Notes: a model not told the origin generated them from the sequence alone. DNA of 39,870 bases from Bacteroidia bacterium (GCA_025057395.1 JANWXU010000026.1:1-39870); one strand, 5' to 3'; positions 1-9,995 are shown, counted from the stretch's first letter. Numbers and translations: made by a program.

Positions 1-3000
1 ACTACTACTTTTTATGCTCAGCTCAAAAGTGCAGTGACAGGATGTTTAAGTTCGAGGGTAGCTGTAGTTGCTAGAATTAAGCCCGTACCCCCTCTTCCTA
101 GCGTAAATAATCAAGTATTTTTGTGTGGTCCAGGGGTAATGTTCTTTACTGTGAATGCTCCAGCAGCTGATGAAGTAGCCATTTATGAAAATCCTACTAG
201 CACTCTTGCGCTGTTTGTAGATAATACTCCTCAGCCCTTTATCCTTTCTACAGGGATGATTTATACCACTACTACTTTTTATATAGCTTCTTATAATAGC
301 AGTACAAGATGTCAAAGTCAGCGAAGAGAGGTAGTAGCTACTATTCAGCCTTTGCCAGCTGCTCCTAGCGCCCAGGGCGTAAATCGATGTGGTCCTGGAA
401 CTTTGGTGATTACCGTAACTTTTAGTTCTCCCTCCCCCAGTACTTGGGTAAATTTATATACCACTCCTACAGCGACCTCTCCCACAGGCAATATGGGGAT
501 TCCGCCCAGTTATCAAATAACTATTCCTGATGTGGAATTAGAAGGAACTATTACTTACTATTTAGAGAGTATAAATAATGTTACGGGCTGTAGAAGTCAG
601 CGAGTTCCTGTATTAGCTACTGTAAATCCTATTCCGGGTGCTGTGCAAGTAGAGGAAGTTGCGCGGTGTGGAAGAGGAACTGTGACTTTTACGGTAAGAA
701 TGGGGCAACCAGCGGGTACGGAGGTTCGATTGTATGATTCTAGCTTGCCAACTGCCGCTGCCATTGCTTCTGATAATAATCCACCATTTGAGCTTATGAC
801 GCCCATTCTGGAAACTTCTCGCACTTTTTGGGTAAGAAGCATTAATTTGGCTACAGGGTGTACTAGTTCAGCAGTAAGTGTAGATGCCACTATAAATCCG
901 GTAATTCAGCCGCCCATCTTTTCTAATGGGGTTCGATGTGGTGCGGGTGAAGTAAAAGTAGAGTTTAAGTTAAATAATAACTTTCCGGGTAATCAGGTAA
1001 GGATTTATACCTCTGAGGTAGGAGGAGCGAATATTCGAGTTAAGTCACCTGCTATGCAGGAAGATTTTATTGCTTTGCCTTCTGTAGTTTCTTCTACTAC
1101 TTATTATGCTGAGGCAAGAGATAGTATTACAGGTTGTTTCAGTACTCGGAGTGCATTTATTGTGAATATTTTACCTTTGCCCGGTCCTCCTGTGGTTTCT
1201 GACTATCGTAGGTGTGGCCCGGGTGCGATTACTATTAGTGCTGCAATGGGTAATCCGGCGGGTGATCAATTAATAGTGTACCATCCTGACAATTCTCAGC
1301 AAGTTATTGCTACCTCTTCTTTTCCGTTTGAGGTTGTGGTACCAGAGCAAGTATTTGATCCTAATAAATCAACTTTTCAAATACCTGTTCGGATAAAAAG
1401 TAGTACAACAGGATGTGAAAGCCCTATAACCATGATCTCTGTAGTCCAACATATGCTTCCTGCAAAGCCACAGGCCGCGGATGTTTTTAGATGTGGTATA
1501 GGAGGCGTTGAAATTACTGTTCAACTAGGAAATCCTGCAGGCAATGTAGTTAATTTGTATTCTTTAGATAATCCAGAAGTACCGATATTTTCTAGGAATA
1601 CAGCCCCATTTGTTTTTAATATTCCTAATGTTACTACTACCACTACTTGGGTGGTTGAAAGTATGAATTCAGCAACAGGGTGTAGAAGCTTGCGAGATAC
1701 TGTTCAAATTGAAATTAAGCCCTTGCCCGAGATAAATCAAGTAAGTGCGGCCCCACGCTGTGGACCTGGTTTCTTTTCTATACAGGTCAACTCGCAGGGT
1801 GAAGGATGGGTAGAATTTTTTGAAATAGTTGAGGGCGGCAGTAGTATGGCTCAAGTATATGGTAGCGGTCCTCATTTTGAATTTCAAACTCCCTCGTACT
1901 CCTCTTCTACTACACTTTTTGTCCAAAAGCGTGGATTAAACGGATGTACCAGCGTGCGAGTCCCTATTCAACTAATGGTTGTTGAACCTCCGAAGAGACC
2001 CTTAGTAGCAGACGTTTTTATTTGCGGGAATAACATGGCAGTTTTTAGTGTGGAGCCTTTAGATAATGAAATAGCAGCTGTTCGCCTTTATACCCAAGTG
2101 AGTGGGGGAGAGCCCGTTGCTATTGCTACGAATTCTCCTTACACACTTTCGGTAAATATTCACCAAAATTCTACTTTTTATGTGGAGTCGGTCAGGACTT
2201 TGTATAATTGCCCGGGGCCAAGAGCTTTAGCAAAAGCTTTCCTTATTGAAAGGCCAGGGATTCCTTCGGCACAGAATGTTTCACGTTGTGGCCCAGGTGT
2301 AGCTTCAATCTCCGCAATTATGGGCTCTCCCCTGGGTAATCAGATTCGACTTTATTCTCAGCCTTCAGGAGGGCAGCCTTTGAGTGTAAGCTCTTTAGTA
2401 CCCTATGTTGTTACCACCCCTTTCATAAATACTACCACTACCTTTTACATTTCTAGCTATAATTCTACTGTAGTTTGTGAAAGTGAAAGAGTACCCGTAG
2501 TTGTTAGGGTAAATTCAGTACCTTTGCCTCCTTTAACAACTAGAGTTTCGCGTTGTGGGAGTGGAAGTGTTACTTTTAGTTTGGTGCACCCCGTGGATTC
2601 TGCCAAGATTCGTCTATTAGACTCATCGACGGGTGGTAATATCCTAGCTGTGTCGGGTGGGCCTATTTATTACCTTTCTTCACCGGTAGTATCTCAAACT
2701 ACAACTTTTTTCACGGAGGCTTATTATGAAAGTACAGGTTGCTTTAGTGGAAGAAACTTAGCGGTTGTTGAAATTAAGTCTGAAGTGGGGCAGCCTACTG
2801 CTTCTAATGTGGTGCGCTGTGGTCCTGGAGTAGTTACTATTACTGCAAAAATGGGCTTGCCTGCTGGCAATGAAATTCGGCTTTATACCAGCGAAGAAGC
2901 TACTACTTTTATTGCTTCTAGTTCTGTAACACCCTATTTACTTACACAAAACATTGTAGGCACTACCACTTATTTCATTGAGGCTTATAACAGTTTTACA

Positions 3001-3054
3001 GAATGTAAAAGTATTCGTATGCCTGTGATTGCATCCGTTAAGCCTGTACCTTTA
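1..3054 (+). repeat. Array of 11 type-1 Ig-like modules plus a 5' partial
   Basis: Eleven modules of roughly 90 residues can be counted from the signature [VR]RCGPG, followed by a segment like GNxIRLY, then TTTTFY and TGCxSxRVPV, with Pro-rich linkers such as PLPxxP. The array begins with the tail of a twelfth copy cut by the window edge. The eighth copy is degenerate at the signature (ICGNN). The pattern resembles the Ig-like domains found in CHU_C-type Bacteroidota surface proteins; the exact Pfam name cannot be settled here. Confidence 0.85.
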
Positions 3055-6000
3055 ATTACCAGCATTGGTAATGATGGTCCTATATGTACAGGCAGGCTTC
3101 TATCGTTAAGTGCCCAAGCTAGTGATAATGCGCTTATTTTCTGGAAAGGGCCTAATGGTTTTGAAGCAATAGGCAACAATATTACTCTGATGGTAAATTC
3201 TTTGGAAAATGAAGGGAGGTATCAAGCATGGGCAATAAGCGAGGGTTGCACTTCTGCACCCGCCTTTACAGACGTAGATGTCCACTTAACGCCACCAACT
3301 CCTATCATTAGTTTTACTAATGAGCCTGTAAGTACTCTAAGCATTTGCCAGGGAAATCTCATTCCTTTAGAAATTTCTAACTATTCGGCTTTCCCTAGTG
3401 GCACGCAATTTCGGTGGTTTGGCCCTGATACGTTTATTGTAACTTCGGGTTCTACTTTTACCCGTAATAATGCCCGGCCTGCTAACCAGGGACTCTATAC
3501 TGTTTATGCCGTGATAGAAGGGTGTACTTCAGCTTTTTCTAATACGCTTGAAGTATTTATTAATCCGCCTTTGCCCCCCCCCGCTCTGTCTCATAACGCG
3601 CCTCTGTGTTCAGGTAGTGGGCGTATTTTTCTTACTGCAACAGTAGGTACAGAAGTAATTGATTATTATTGGAGTGGACCTAATAATTTTAGGGCTCAGG
3701 GGAGCTTGTTTCAATCAATTCCTGCTTTGCCGGAAAATGCGGGTATATATGTTTTTCGTGCGAGGAATCGTTGCGGCTGGCAAGAAGTTCGTACAAACGT
3801 GGATATTTTACCTACTCCTCCCGCTCCTGTTGTAGTAGAGAGGAGAAGGGTGTGCGAGGGAGATACTCTGGTATTAAATATTAAGCAGCCTGAGGGTTAT
3901 CTAACTTACTGGCACGGACCACTAGATTGGACCGCAACGATTGATGATGCAATAGTAGTGCGTAGAGTTGCTTCTTTAGAAATGGCGGGTGCTTATAGTG
4001 TAGTTAATATAGCAGGGGGTTGTACTTCTAACTCCAGCAGGGTGGTAGTAGACATTATTCCATCACCTCCGGCGCCTGAGATATCTGCAAATTCGCCTAT
4101 TTGCAGGGGGCAAGACCTGGTTCTATCTGCAACTTTGCAGGATAATGCTACTTATCACTGGCAAGGACCTAACGGAGAACTTTATGAAAGTAACCAAAAT
4201 TTCTGGAAACGCTTGAATGCTAACTCTACTCATAGTGGTAAGTACTGGCTTCGCACTAGAATAAATGGTTGTTTTTCAAAAGCTAGCCCAATTGATGTCC
4301 ACGTATTGGACGCGCCCCAAGCCCTGCAGCCCTTTAGCAATGCTCCTATTTGTAGGGGACAGCTTCTTTCTTTGACCGTTACTCCCCAGCCAAGTGTTAC
4401 TTATTTATGGCAAGGGCCCGCTGGATTTAGTGCTACTGGAAGTGCCGTTTCTAGAAGACTAGAGCGTGATAATGAGGCAGGGATTTATACTTTGTTAGCT
4501 ATAGCTGGGGGATGTACAAGTGAGCCGCAAACCATAGCTATACGCCTATTACCTTCTCCCGCTTTACCACAAGTGACTAATAACGGTCCGGTATGTAGCG
4601 GTAACACTGCTAGTTTTAGAATTCAAAATTATATACAAAATGTCGAATATATTTGGGCAGGACCTGCCGGTTTTGCTTTTACAAGTTCTCAACCTAGTTT
4701 GAGCTTGAGTGACGTAACAATTCAGCAGGCAGGTGTGTATTCAATAGTGGCCGTAGGAGGAGGATGTACCTCAGCAGTAGCTACAAGCTCCTTGGCTGTG
4801 AAGTTGGCGCCTCCTCTACCGCTAATTTCTCACAATGCTCCCATCTGTGCAGGGCAGAACCTATTGCTAACTGCTTATCCCGATAACCTACAAGGCTATA
4901 TTTGGTTAACTCCCTCGGGGCAAGGAATACGTTCGGTCTTACCTAATTTCAGTTTGCCGAATGTAAGTACCCAGCAGAGTGGTATTTATCAAGTAGCGGC
5001 AGTGCAAGCTGGTTGCACCTCGGCCTTTGCCAGTGCAAGTATTGAAGTAATGCCTGTTTCTGAACCACCCGCTCTCTCTTCTAATGGCCCTATTTGTACT
5101 CAACAGATTTTAGAACTTACTGCAATTTCCTCACAGCCGGGTACCATTTTCTGGAACGGACCCAATCACTTTACGGCTACTGGCGCTACTGTTCAAAGGG
5201 TAGCCAACACTATTTTAGAGGGGGGAGTATATTCCGCATTTGTGGTTTCTGGTAGTTGTACAAGTAGAACAGCAAGTATAAATGTAGAGGTGCATCCTGT
5301 TCCTTCTGCACCCGTAATTAGCATGGAAGGGCCTTTATGCCCAGGAGGTACAGTTACTTTAATTGCTAGAGGTGTACCAGGCTCTAGCTATCATTGGAGT
5401 GGGCCCAACAATTTTATTGCCGAAGGAAGCACTATTAACGTTCCCCTTGATGGTGCATGGAGGTCGGGTAATTATAGTGTGGTAGCAATTTTAGGCAATT
5501 GTTCTTCCGAGGTAGCAGTGCAAGCTATTAGGGTAGAGGAATTACTTTTTATGCCTATAATAGAAAGTAATGCTCCGGTTTGTGAAGGACAAGTTTTAGA
5601 ATTAACGGCGCCTCATATTTCGGGTGCTGAGTATTTGTGGTCAGGGCCTTCCGGCTTTTCAAGTACTCAACGTGATCCTAAAATTAATGTAAGCCGTAGT
5701 CACAGTGGTACTTTCTCTGTAATTATTCGTACGCGCCAATGTATTCTTGAACCAATAACAGTAGACGTGTACGTTAAGCCTACACCCCCGGCACCAATTG
5801 CATCTTACAATGGACCTATTTGTGAAAATCAAACGCTGCAGCTTTCTGCATCAAACATACCAGGTGCCACTTACGTATGGAATGGTCCCATGGGTTTTAG
5901 TAGTACACTTCGTAATCCTACTATCTTGAATCCTACAACGGCGCACTCAGGCAACTATAGTGTATATGCTAATTTGGATGGGTGTGCTTCTCCCGTAAAT

Positions 6001-9000
6001 ACTCTCTTAGTTCACGTCAACCCAGGTGTATCAGTTACAACAATTCAGCATAATTCACCCATTTGTGAAGGACAATCTATCTATCTTACTCCTAGCTCTA
6101 TATTACCAGGCTATACTTACTTATGGCGTGGCCCTAATGGGTTTGTAGCTCATACCCCAAGAGTCGCTCGTCATAACAGCAGCGTTAGAGATGCAGGGGT
6201 ATATTCTTTGGTTATATCTAATGGTACTTGTTCTTCTCGAGTGATAACTATTACAGTTCATGTGGATAGACTTTCTAGTCCGCCAGTAGTGAGTAGTAAT
6301 AGTCCGTTGTGTGAGGGGGAAACTTTGCGTCTTACTGCAACTTCTATAGCAGGGGTAAGTTATTTATGGTCGGGTCCATTGGGTTTCAGCAGTACTTTAA
6401 ATAATCCTACTATTCCAAATGTAACTACTCAACATGCTGGTAATTATCATCTCTTAGCTATACTTGGGGCTTGTACTAGCGAAGCAGCCACGCATCAGGT
6501 CCAAGTTCGTTCAATTCCTAGTAGGCTAAATATTACTACAAATGCGCCTATTTGTGAAGGAGGGGCACTGCAAGTACAAGCAACTAGCGTGGAAGGAGTA
6601 ACTTATCGCTGGAGTGGACCGGCAGGCTTTACTTCTTCTGCAGCAGCATTTATAATTTCTAATGTTAAAACTATTAACAGTGGAACCTATTCGTTGGTAG
6701 CAAGTGCTGGCAATTGTGCTTCGCCAGTGCAAACAATAGACATTACCATTCATCCAAGGCCTAATGCTCCTCAATTATCTAGTAGTATTTCGGTTTGTGC
6801 CAATCAAAGCTTGCAGCTTTCAGCTATAGCTCCTGCTGGTGTATCATATCATTGGTCAGGACCCAATGGTTTTTCAAGTACTTTGCAATCTCCTTCTATT
6901 TCTAATATCAATTTTAGCCATGCAGGCGTATACTCTTTAGTAGTAGCTTATCCTGGTTGTACTTCAGAGGTGGGTGTTCAACAAGTGCAAGTGAAACCTT
7001 CTCCGGTTGTTAATCCTCAATTAAGCAAGGTGCAAGCTTGTAGTAGTGAGTCAATTGAACTTACAACTCCTAGCCAGCCAGGTGTTAATTATAGGTGGAT
7101 AGGGCCAGCTGGTTTTACAGCTACGGGTCCAAGGGCTATTTTAGCTTCGGTATCTGTAAATAATCAAGGCAGTTATTCTCTAGAGGCAGAGTTAGGAGGG
7201 TGTACCACTCGTGCAGCTACTCCTGTTCTTAGCGTGGCTTCTACTCCAGATATTAGTAGTGCAACCACTAATTCACCCCTTTGTGAGGGAGGGACTTTAA
7301 TTTTGCAAACGCCCTCAATTTTAGGTACTCATTATTTGTGGTTGGGGCCCAATGGATATTCTTCTTCTACTTCATTGAGTACGATTTCGGGTGTGAGCTT
7401 ACGAAATGCAGGTATTTATACTTTGCAAGCTATAGCTAATGGTTGCACTTCTGCTAGAGTGTTTTCTGTTACGGTAACTCCTCAATTGCCGGCTCCACAG
7501 GTGCAGGGCGCAACTACAATTTGTCAGGGCCAAGCTCTAAATTTGAGTGTGGAAGCTCCCGAGGATGCAGTTATTTTCTGGAGTGGTCCTTTGGGGTTTG
7601 TAGAATCAAGTCGCAGTATTAGTATACCTAATATTTCACAGCAGCAGCAAGGCAATTATTCTGTAATGTTGCTTATCAATGGTTGTTTGACGGCTACAAG
7701 AATAATTCCTGTTACTGTTTTGCCCGCTCCAACAATTTTTGCTGCTACAAATTCTAGTATTATTTGCGAAGGAGCTTCGCTAGAATTAACAGCTTCTTTC
7801 ATATTAGGGGCTACATACCTTTGGACAGGACCTAATGGATTTGTTTCTTCCTTACAAAATCCTATTCTAGAAAATGTAACTGTAGAGCAAGCAGGGCACT
7901 ATGCTGTTACTGCAGTAGTAAGAGGCTGCACTTCAGAAATGCAAAGGGTAGTAGTAAATGTGCAAAAACTTCCTGAATTAAGAATTGTAAATCCTGGACC
8001 TGTTTGCAAGGGGAGTCGCTTAATCTTAAGTGCTTCTTCTGCTGAGGGAGCGAGTTATTTATGGCGAGGTCCAGCTAATTTTGTAAGTAATCAGTCCTTC
8101 ATTTTATTTAACTCTGTTGAAGAAAGTGCAGTAGGAGTTTATAGCGTTATGGCCATTCAAAATGGCTGTACTTCTGCGGTAGCTACTACAGAGGTGCAAT
8201 TTTTAGATTCTCCAGCTTTTAGTTCTATCCACTCTAATGCTCCTATTTGTAGTGGTAATACTTTACATCTTTCTGTGCCTTATCAGCCTAATATTACCTA
8301 TCAGTGGAGTGGACCCAATAATTTTAGAGCTTCGCAAGCCGCTGTAAGTATTCCTAATATTTCTACTCTGTATCAGGGTAGGTATACAGTTACTTTAAGT
8401 ACAGGTAGTTGCGAGGTTAGGCAGCATGTAGATGTGATTGTTTTACCCACACCTACTCTAAATCGAGTTTTTAGCAATAGTCCAGTTTGTGAAGGTCGTA
8501 TGCTACAGCTTAGCGCAGAAGGCAGTGGTGTTACTTACATTTGGAGTGGGCCGGCGAATTTTAGTTCTATGGGCCAGGTGGCTATTATTGCGAGTGCACA
8601 GACAGTACATAGTGGCACTTATTCTGTGGTTGCTATTCAGCAGGGTTGTACTTCAGCACCTGCTACAATTTCAGTAAGGGTGGAATCGGGAGTCGGGTTT
8701 GTTTCTGCAGGTTCTAATAGTCCAATTTGTAGTGGTAATACTTTGCTTTTAACTGTAACGCCAGTATTAGGTGCTTCATACAATTGGAGTGGGCCTAATG
8801 GTTATTCGTCTCAATCTCAAAATGTGAGTATTCCACGGGCTACTATGCAACATAGCGGCCTATATACGGTTGTAGTAAAAGTAGGAAATTGTAGTTCCGA
8901 GCCTGTTACAGTACCTGTATTAGTAAATCATCCGCCGGCTCCACCTTCAGCCACAAGTAATGGTCCAGTTTGTGTAGGGTCTACGCTTCAACTTTCGGCA

Positions 9001-9765
9001 GAATGGAGAAGTGGAGTACAGTATTTTTGGATAGGACCTAATGGTTTTAGTTCTTCCCTACAGGCACCCTGGGTATTAAATGCACAGACTAATGATGCAG
9101 GTATTTATACAGTAACTGCCATTCAAAATGGCTGTACTTCTGCACCTACTTTTGTGATGGTAGAAGTAAGAAATTGTAATAGAGACTGTATGGCTCCTTC
9201 TGTGATTACTGTATCGCGTATAAGTCATAATACGGCTACAGTACAATGGCAAGCTCCTAGTGGGAATCTGAATCCTGTTTGTTATCATTTGAGGTTTGGG
9301 CCTATTGAGGTGCCCCAAGAGAGTTGGGAAACTTTATTAGTTCCTGCTTCTTCAACTATTGTTACTTTGCCCAATTTAATGCCGGGGGTAGAATATGGGG
9401 CGCAAATTCGTTCTAATTGTTCTCAATGTTCTCCTTTAGGGGGAAATGTGAGCGGCTGGTCGAATATTGTTCAGTTTACTACATTGATGGCACGTCAGGT
9501 ATCTTCTTCAATGAATTGGCAAAGTAGTGTTTATCCTAATCCTAATAAAGGTAAGTTTGAGTTAAATCTCAGTACTTCTCGGGCAGGGAATGCATATTTA
9601 CAGCTAATTGATGTGAATGGAGAAGAAGTGTATAATGAAAGTTTTGTGGTTACTGAAGGAGATAATATTAAACTCATGAATATGGAAGGGTTAGCACCAG
9701 GGGTGTATACTTTAATACTTAAACATTTAGGGGAGAGTAATTACATTCGGTTAATTATCTACTAA
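1..9765 (+). CDS. Giant T9SS-secreted Ig-repeat surface protein (5' partial)
   Basis: The reading frame is open from base 1, so the true start is upstream; the GTG at 34 lies inside a repeat (it follows a TTTFY repeat signature) and is not the start. The visible 3254 residues contain 11 full Ig-like modules of one type (signature RCGPG ... TTTTFY ... TGCxSxR), 25 of a second type (PICxG ... YxWSGPNGF ... GCTS), a fibronectin type III domain at about residues 3064-3160, and a C-terminal sorting domain from about 3177 (VYPNPNKGKFELNL ... LAPGVYTLIL). This tail is the T9SS type A pattern, so the protein is expected to cross the outer membrane and be attached to the surface or released. Each module carries two conserved cysteines. 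A role as adhesin or surface filament is inferred from architecture alone. No catalytic domain is visible. A strong terminator follows the stop. Confidence 0.93.
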   Translation, partial: TTTFYAQLKSAVTGCLSSRVAVVARIKPVPPLPSVNNQVFLCGPGVMFFTVNAPAADEVAIYENPTSTLALFVDNTPQPFILSTGMIYTTTTFYIASYNSSTRCQSQRREVVATIQPLPAAPSAQGVNRCGPGTLVITVTFSSPSPSTWVNLYTTPTATSPTGNMGIPPSYQITIPDVELEGTITYYLESINNVTGCRSQRVPVLATVNPIPGAVQVEEVARCGRGTVTFTVRMGQPAGTEVRLYDSSLPTAAAIASDNNPPFELMTPILETSRTFWVRSINLATGCTSSAVSVDATINPVIQPPIFSNGVRCGAGEVKVEFKLNNNFPGNQVRIYTSEVGGANIRVKSPAMQEDFIALPSVVSSTTYYAEARDSITGCFSTRSAFIVNILPLPGPPVVSDYRRCGPGAITISAAMGNPAGDQLIVYHPDNSQQVIATSSFPFEVVVPEQVFDPNKSTFQIPVRIKSSTTGCESPITMISVVQHMLPAKPQAADVFRCGIGGVEITVQLGNPAGNVVNLYSLDNPEVPIFSRNTAPFVFNIPNVTTTTTWVVESMNSATGCRSLRDTVQIEIKPLPEINQVSAAPRCGPGFFSIQVNSQGEGWVEFFEIVEGGSSMAQVYGSGPHFEFQTPSYSSSTTLFVQKRGLNGCTSVRVPIQLMVVEPPKRPLVADVFICGNNMAVFSVEPLDNEIAAVRLYTQVSGGEPVAIATNSPYTLSVNIHQNSTFYVESVRTLYNCPGPRALAKAFLIERPGIPSAQNVSRCGPGVASISAIMGSPLGNQIRLYSQPSGGQPLSVSSLVPYVVTTPFINTTTTFYISSYNSTVVCESERVPVVVRVNSVPLPPLTTRVSRCGSGSVTFSLVHPVDSAKIRLLDSSTGGNILAVSGGPIYYLSSPVVSQTTTFFTEAYYESTGCFSGRNLAVVEIKSEVGQPTASNVVRCGPGVVTITAKMGLPAGNEIRLYTSEEATTFIASSSVTPYLLTQNIVGTTTYFIEAYNSFTECKSIRMPVIASVKPVPLITSIGNDGPICTGRLLSLSAQASDNALIFWKGPNGFEAIGNNITLMVNSLENEGRYQAWAISEGCTSAPAFTDVDVHLTPPTPIISFTNEPVSTLSICQGNLIPLEISNYSAFPSGTQFRWFGPDTFIVTSGSTFTRNNARPANQGLYTVYAVIEGCTSAFSNTLEVFINPPLPPPALSHNAPLCSGSGRIFLTATVGTEVIDYYWSGPNNFRAQGSLFQSIPALPENAGIYVFRARNRCGWQEVRTNVDILPTPPAPVVVERRRVCEGDTLVLNIKQPEGYLTYWHGPLDWTATIDDAIVVRRVASLEMAGAYSVVNIAGGCTSNSSRVVVDIIPSPPAPEISANSPICRGQDLVLSATLQDNATYHWQGPNGELYESNQNFWKRLNANSTHSGKYWLRTRINGCFSKASPIDVHVLDAPQALQPFSNAPICRGQLLSLTVTPQPSVTYLWQGPAGFSATGSAVSRRLERDNEAGIYTLLAIAGGCTSEPQTIAIRLLPSPALPQVTNNGPVCSGNTASFRIQNYIQNVEYIWAGPAGFAFTSSQPSLSLSDVTIQQAGVYSIVAVGGGCTSAVATSSLAVKLAPPLPLISHNAPICAGQNLLLTAYPDNLQGYIWLTPSGQGIRSVLPNFSLPNVSTQQSGIYQVAAVQAGCTSAFASASIEVMPVSEPPALSSNGPICTQQILELTAISSQPGTIFWNGPNHFTATGATVQRVANTILEGGVYSAFVVSGSCTSRTASINVEVHPVPSAPVISMEGPLCPGGTVTLIARGVPGSSYHWSGPNNFIAEGSTINVPLDGAWRSGNYSVVAILGNCSSEVAVQAIRVEELLFMPIIESNAPVCEGQVLELTAPHISGAEYLWSGPSGFSSTQRDPKINVSRSHSGTFSVIIRTRQCILEPITVDVYVKPTPPAPIASYNGPICENQTLQLSASNIPGATYVWNGPMGFSSTLRNPTILNPTTAHSGNYSVYANLDGCASPVNTLLVHVNPGVSVTTIQHNSPICEGQSIYLTPSSILPGYTYLWRGPNGFVAHTPRVARHNSSVRDAGVYSLVISNGTCSSRVITITVHVDRLSSPPVVSSNSPLCEGETLRLTATSIAGVSYLWSGPLGFSSTLNNPTIPNVTTQHAGNYHLLAILGACTSEAATHQVQVRSIPSRLNITTNAPICEGGALQVQATSVEGVTYRWSGPAGFTSSAAAFIISNVKTINSGTYSLVASAGNCASPVQTIDITIHPRPNAPQLSSSISVCANQSLQLSAIAPAGVSYHWSGPNGFSSTLQSPSISNINFSHAGVYSLVVAYPGCTSEVGVQQVQVKPSPVVNPQLSKVQACSSESIELTTPSQPGVNYRWIGPAGFTATGPRAILASVSVNNQGSYSLEAELGGCTTRAATPVLSVASTPDISSATTNSPLCEGGTLILQTPSILGTHYLWLGPNGYSSSTSLSTISGVSLRNAGIYTLQAIANGCTSARVFSVTVTPQLPAPQVQGATTICQGQALNLSVEAPEDAVIFWSGPLGFVESSRSISIPNISQQQQGNYSVMLLINGCLTATRIIPVTVLPAPTIFAATNSSIICEGASLELTASFILGATYLWTGPNGFVSSLQNPILENVTVEQAGHYAVTAVVRGCTSEMQRVVVNVQKLPELRIVNPGPVCKGSRLILSASSAEGASYLWRGPANFVSNQSFILFNSVEESAVGVYSVMAIQNGCTSAVATTEVQFLDSPAFSSIHSNAPICSGNTLHLSVPYQPNITYQWSGPNNFRASQAAVSIPNISTLYQGRYTVTLSTGSCEVRQHVDVIVLPTPTLNRVFSNSPVCEGRMLQLSAEGSGVTYIWSGPANFSSMGQVAIIASAQTVHSGTYSVVAIQQGCTSAPATISVRVESGVGFVSAGSNSPICSGNTLLLTVTPVLGASYNWSGPNGYSSQSQNVSIPRATMQHSGLYTVVVKVGNCSSEPVTVPVLVNHPPAPPSATSNGPVCVGSTLQLSAEWRSGVQYFWIGPNGFSSSLQAPWVLNAQTNDAGIYTVTAIQNGCTSAPTFVMVEVRNCNRDCMAPSVITVSRISHNTATVQWQAPSGNLNPVCYHLRFGPIEVPQESWETLLVPASSTIVTLPNLMPGVEYGAQIRSNCSQCSPLGGNVSGWSNIVQFTTLMARQVSSSMNWQSSVYPNPNKGKFELNLSTSRAGNAYLQLIDVNGEEVYNESFVVTEGDNIKLMNMEGLAPGVYTLILKHLGESNYIRLIIY
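3055..9171 (+). repeat. Array of 25 type-2 Ig-like modules (PICxG...WSGPNGF...GCTS)
   Basis: Twenty-five modules averaging about 82 residues follow directly after the type-1 array, with no non-repeat linker. The core signature is SNxPICEGxxLxLTA, then YxWSGPxGFSS, then SGxYSVxA and GCTSxxxxxxVxV. The copies nearer the C terminus match each other more closely than the first few. The eighth copy has lost the WSGP signature (it reads WLTPSG). The first and last cysteines of each copy are placed as expected for an intradomain disulfide. Confidence 0.87.
9190..9480 (+). other. Fibronectin type III domain coding segment
   Basis: The segment encodes MAPSVITVSRISHNTATVQW, then WETLLVPASSTIVTLPNL, then PGVEYGAQIRSNC and GWSNIVQFTT. 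This is the usual strand order of a fibronectin type III fold, including the Trp in strand B and the PGxxY motif before strand F. It links the repeat arrays to the sorting tail. Confidence 0.78.
9529..9762 (+). other. T9SS type A C-terminal sorting domain coding segment
   Basis: The last 78 residues begin VYPNPNKGKFELNLS, continue with AYLQLIDVNGEEVY and end LAPGVYTLILKHLGESNYIR. The YPNP start, the central [LV]xDxxG turn and the GVYxL strand are the hallmarks of the type A (Por secretion system) sorting domain. In the family this domain is recognised by the T9SS translocon and is usually removed by the PorU sortase. Confidence 0.9.
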
Positions 9766-9796
9766 GCTTTTAGGGTATTTTTGATAGATATTTTTG

Positions 9797-9840
9797 ATAG
9801 AAAAGCTCCTAATGAATTTTAGGAGCTTTTCTATTTTTTT
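9797..9840 (+). terminator. Rho-independent terminator after the giant repeat gene
   Basis: A 16-bp stem pairs 9797-9812 with 9819-9834 around a 6-base loop, with the core AAAAGCTCCT / AGGAGCTTTT fully complementary. Bases 9834-9840 are a run of T. The hairpin starts 31 bases after the stop codon. A-rich sequence on the left arm means it could also work in the reverse direction, but no gene converges on it. Confidence 0.9.
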
Positions 9841-9930
9841 AGAAGTCATTATGTATTTAGGACTTAAGATTGATGAAAAGACTTTAAAGGGATGGCTCTA
9901 ATCATGAATTATGTAATTTTATCGTGAATT

Positions 9931-9962
9931 TTTGTACAAATATTGTGAATTTCATAAGTTTG
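9931..9962 (+). promoter_or_regulatory. Bacteroidota-type promoter for the OmpA-family gene
   Basis: TTTG at 9931-9934 is separated by 20 bases from TAAGTTTG at 9955-9962, an exact match to the TAnnTTTG -7 element with a -33 TTTG recognised by the Bacteroidota primary sigma factor. The start codon lies 33 bases downstream at 9996, after the terminator of the previous gene, which is where a promoter is needed. No operator was recognised. Confidence 0.6.
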
Positions 9963-9995
9963 TGTTTACAATAAAAAAATTACAGGGCATCTACT

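Noticed and set aside
1-9171. Repeats considered as a CRISPR array or non-coding satellite
   Set aside because: The repeat is at protein level, the frame is open throughout, period is about 245-270 bases and DNA copies are strongly diverged.
34-9765. Treating the GTG at 34 as the start of the first giant gene
   Set aside because: The frame is open to base 1 and the residues before 34 match the TTTFY part of a repeat module, so the gene starts upstream of the window.
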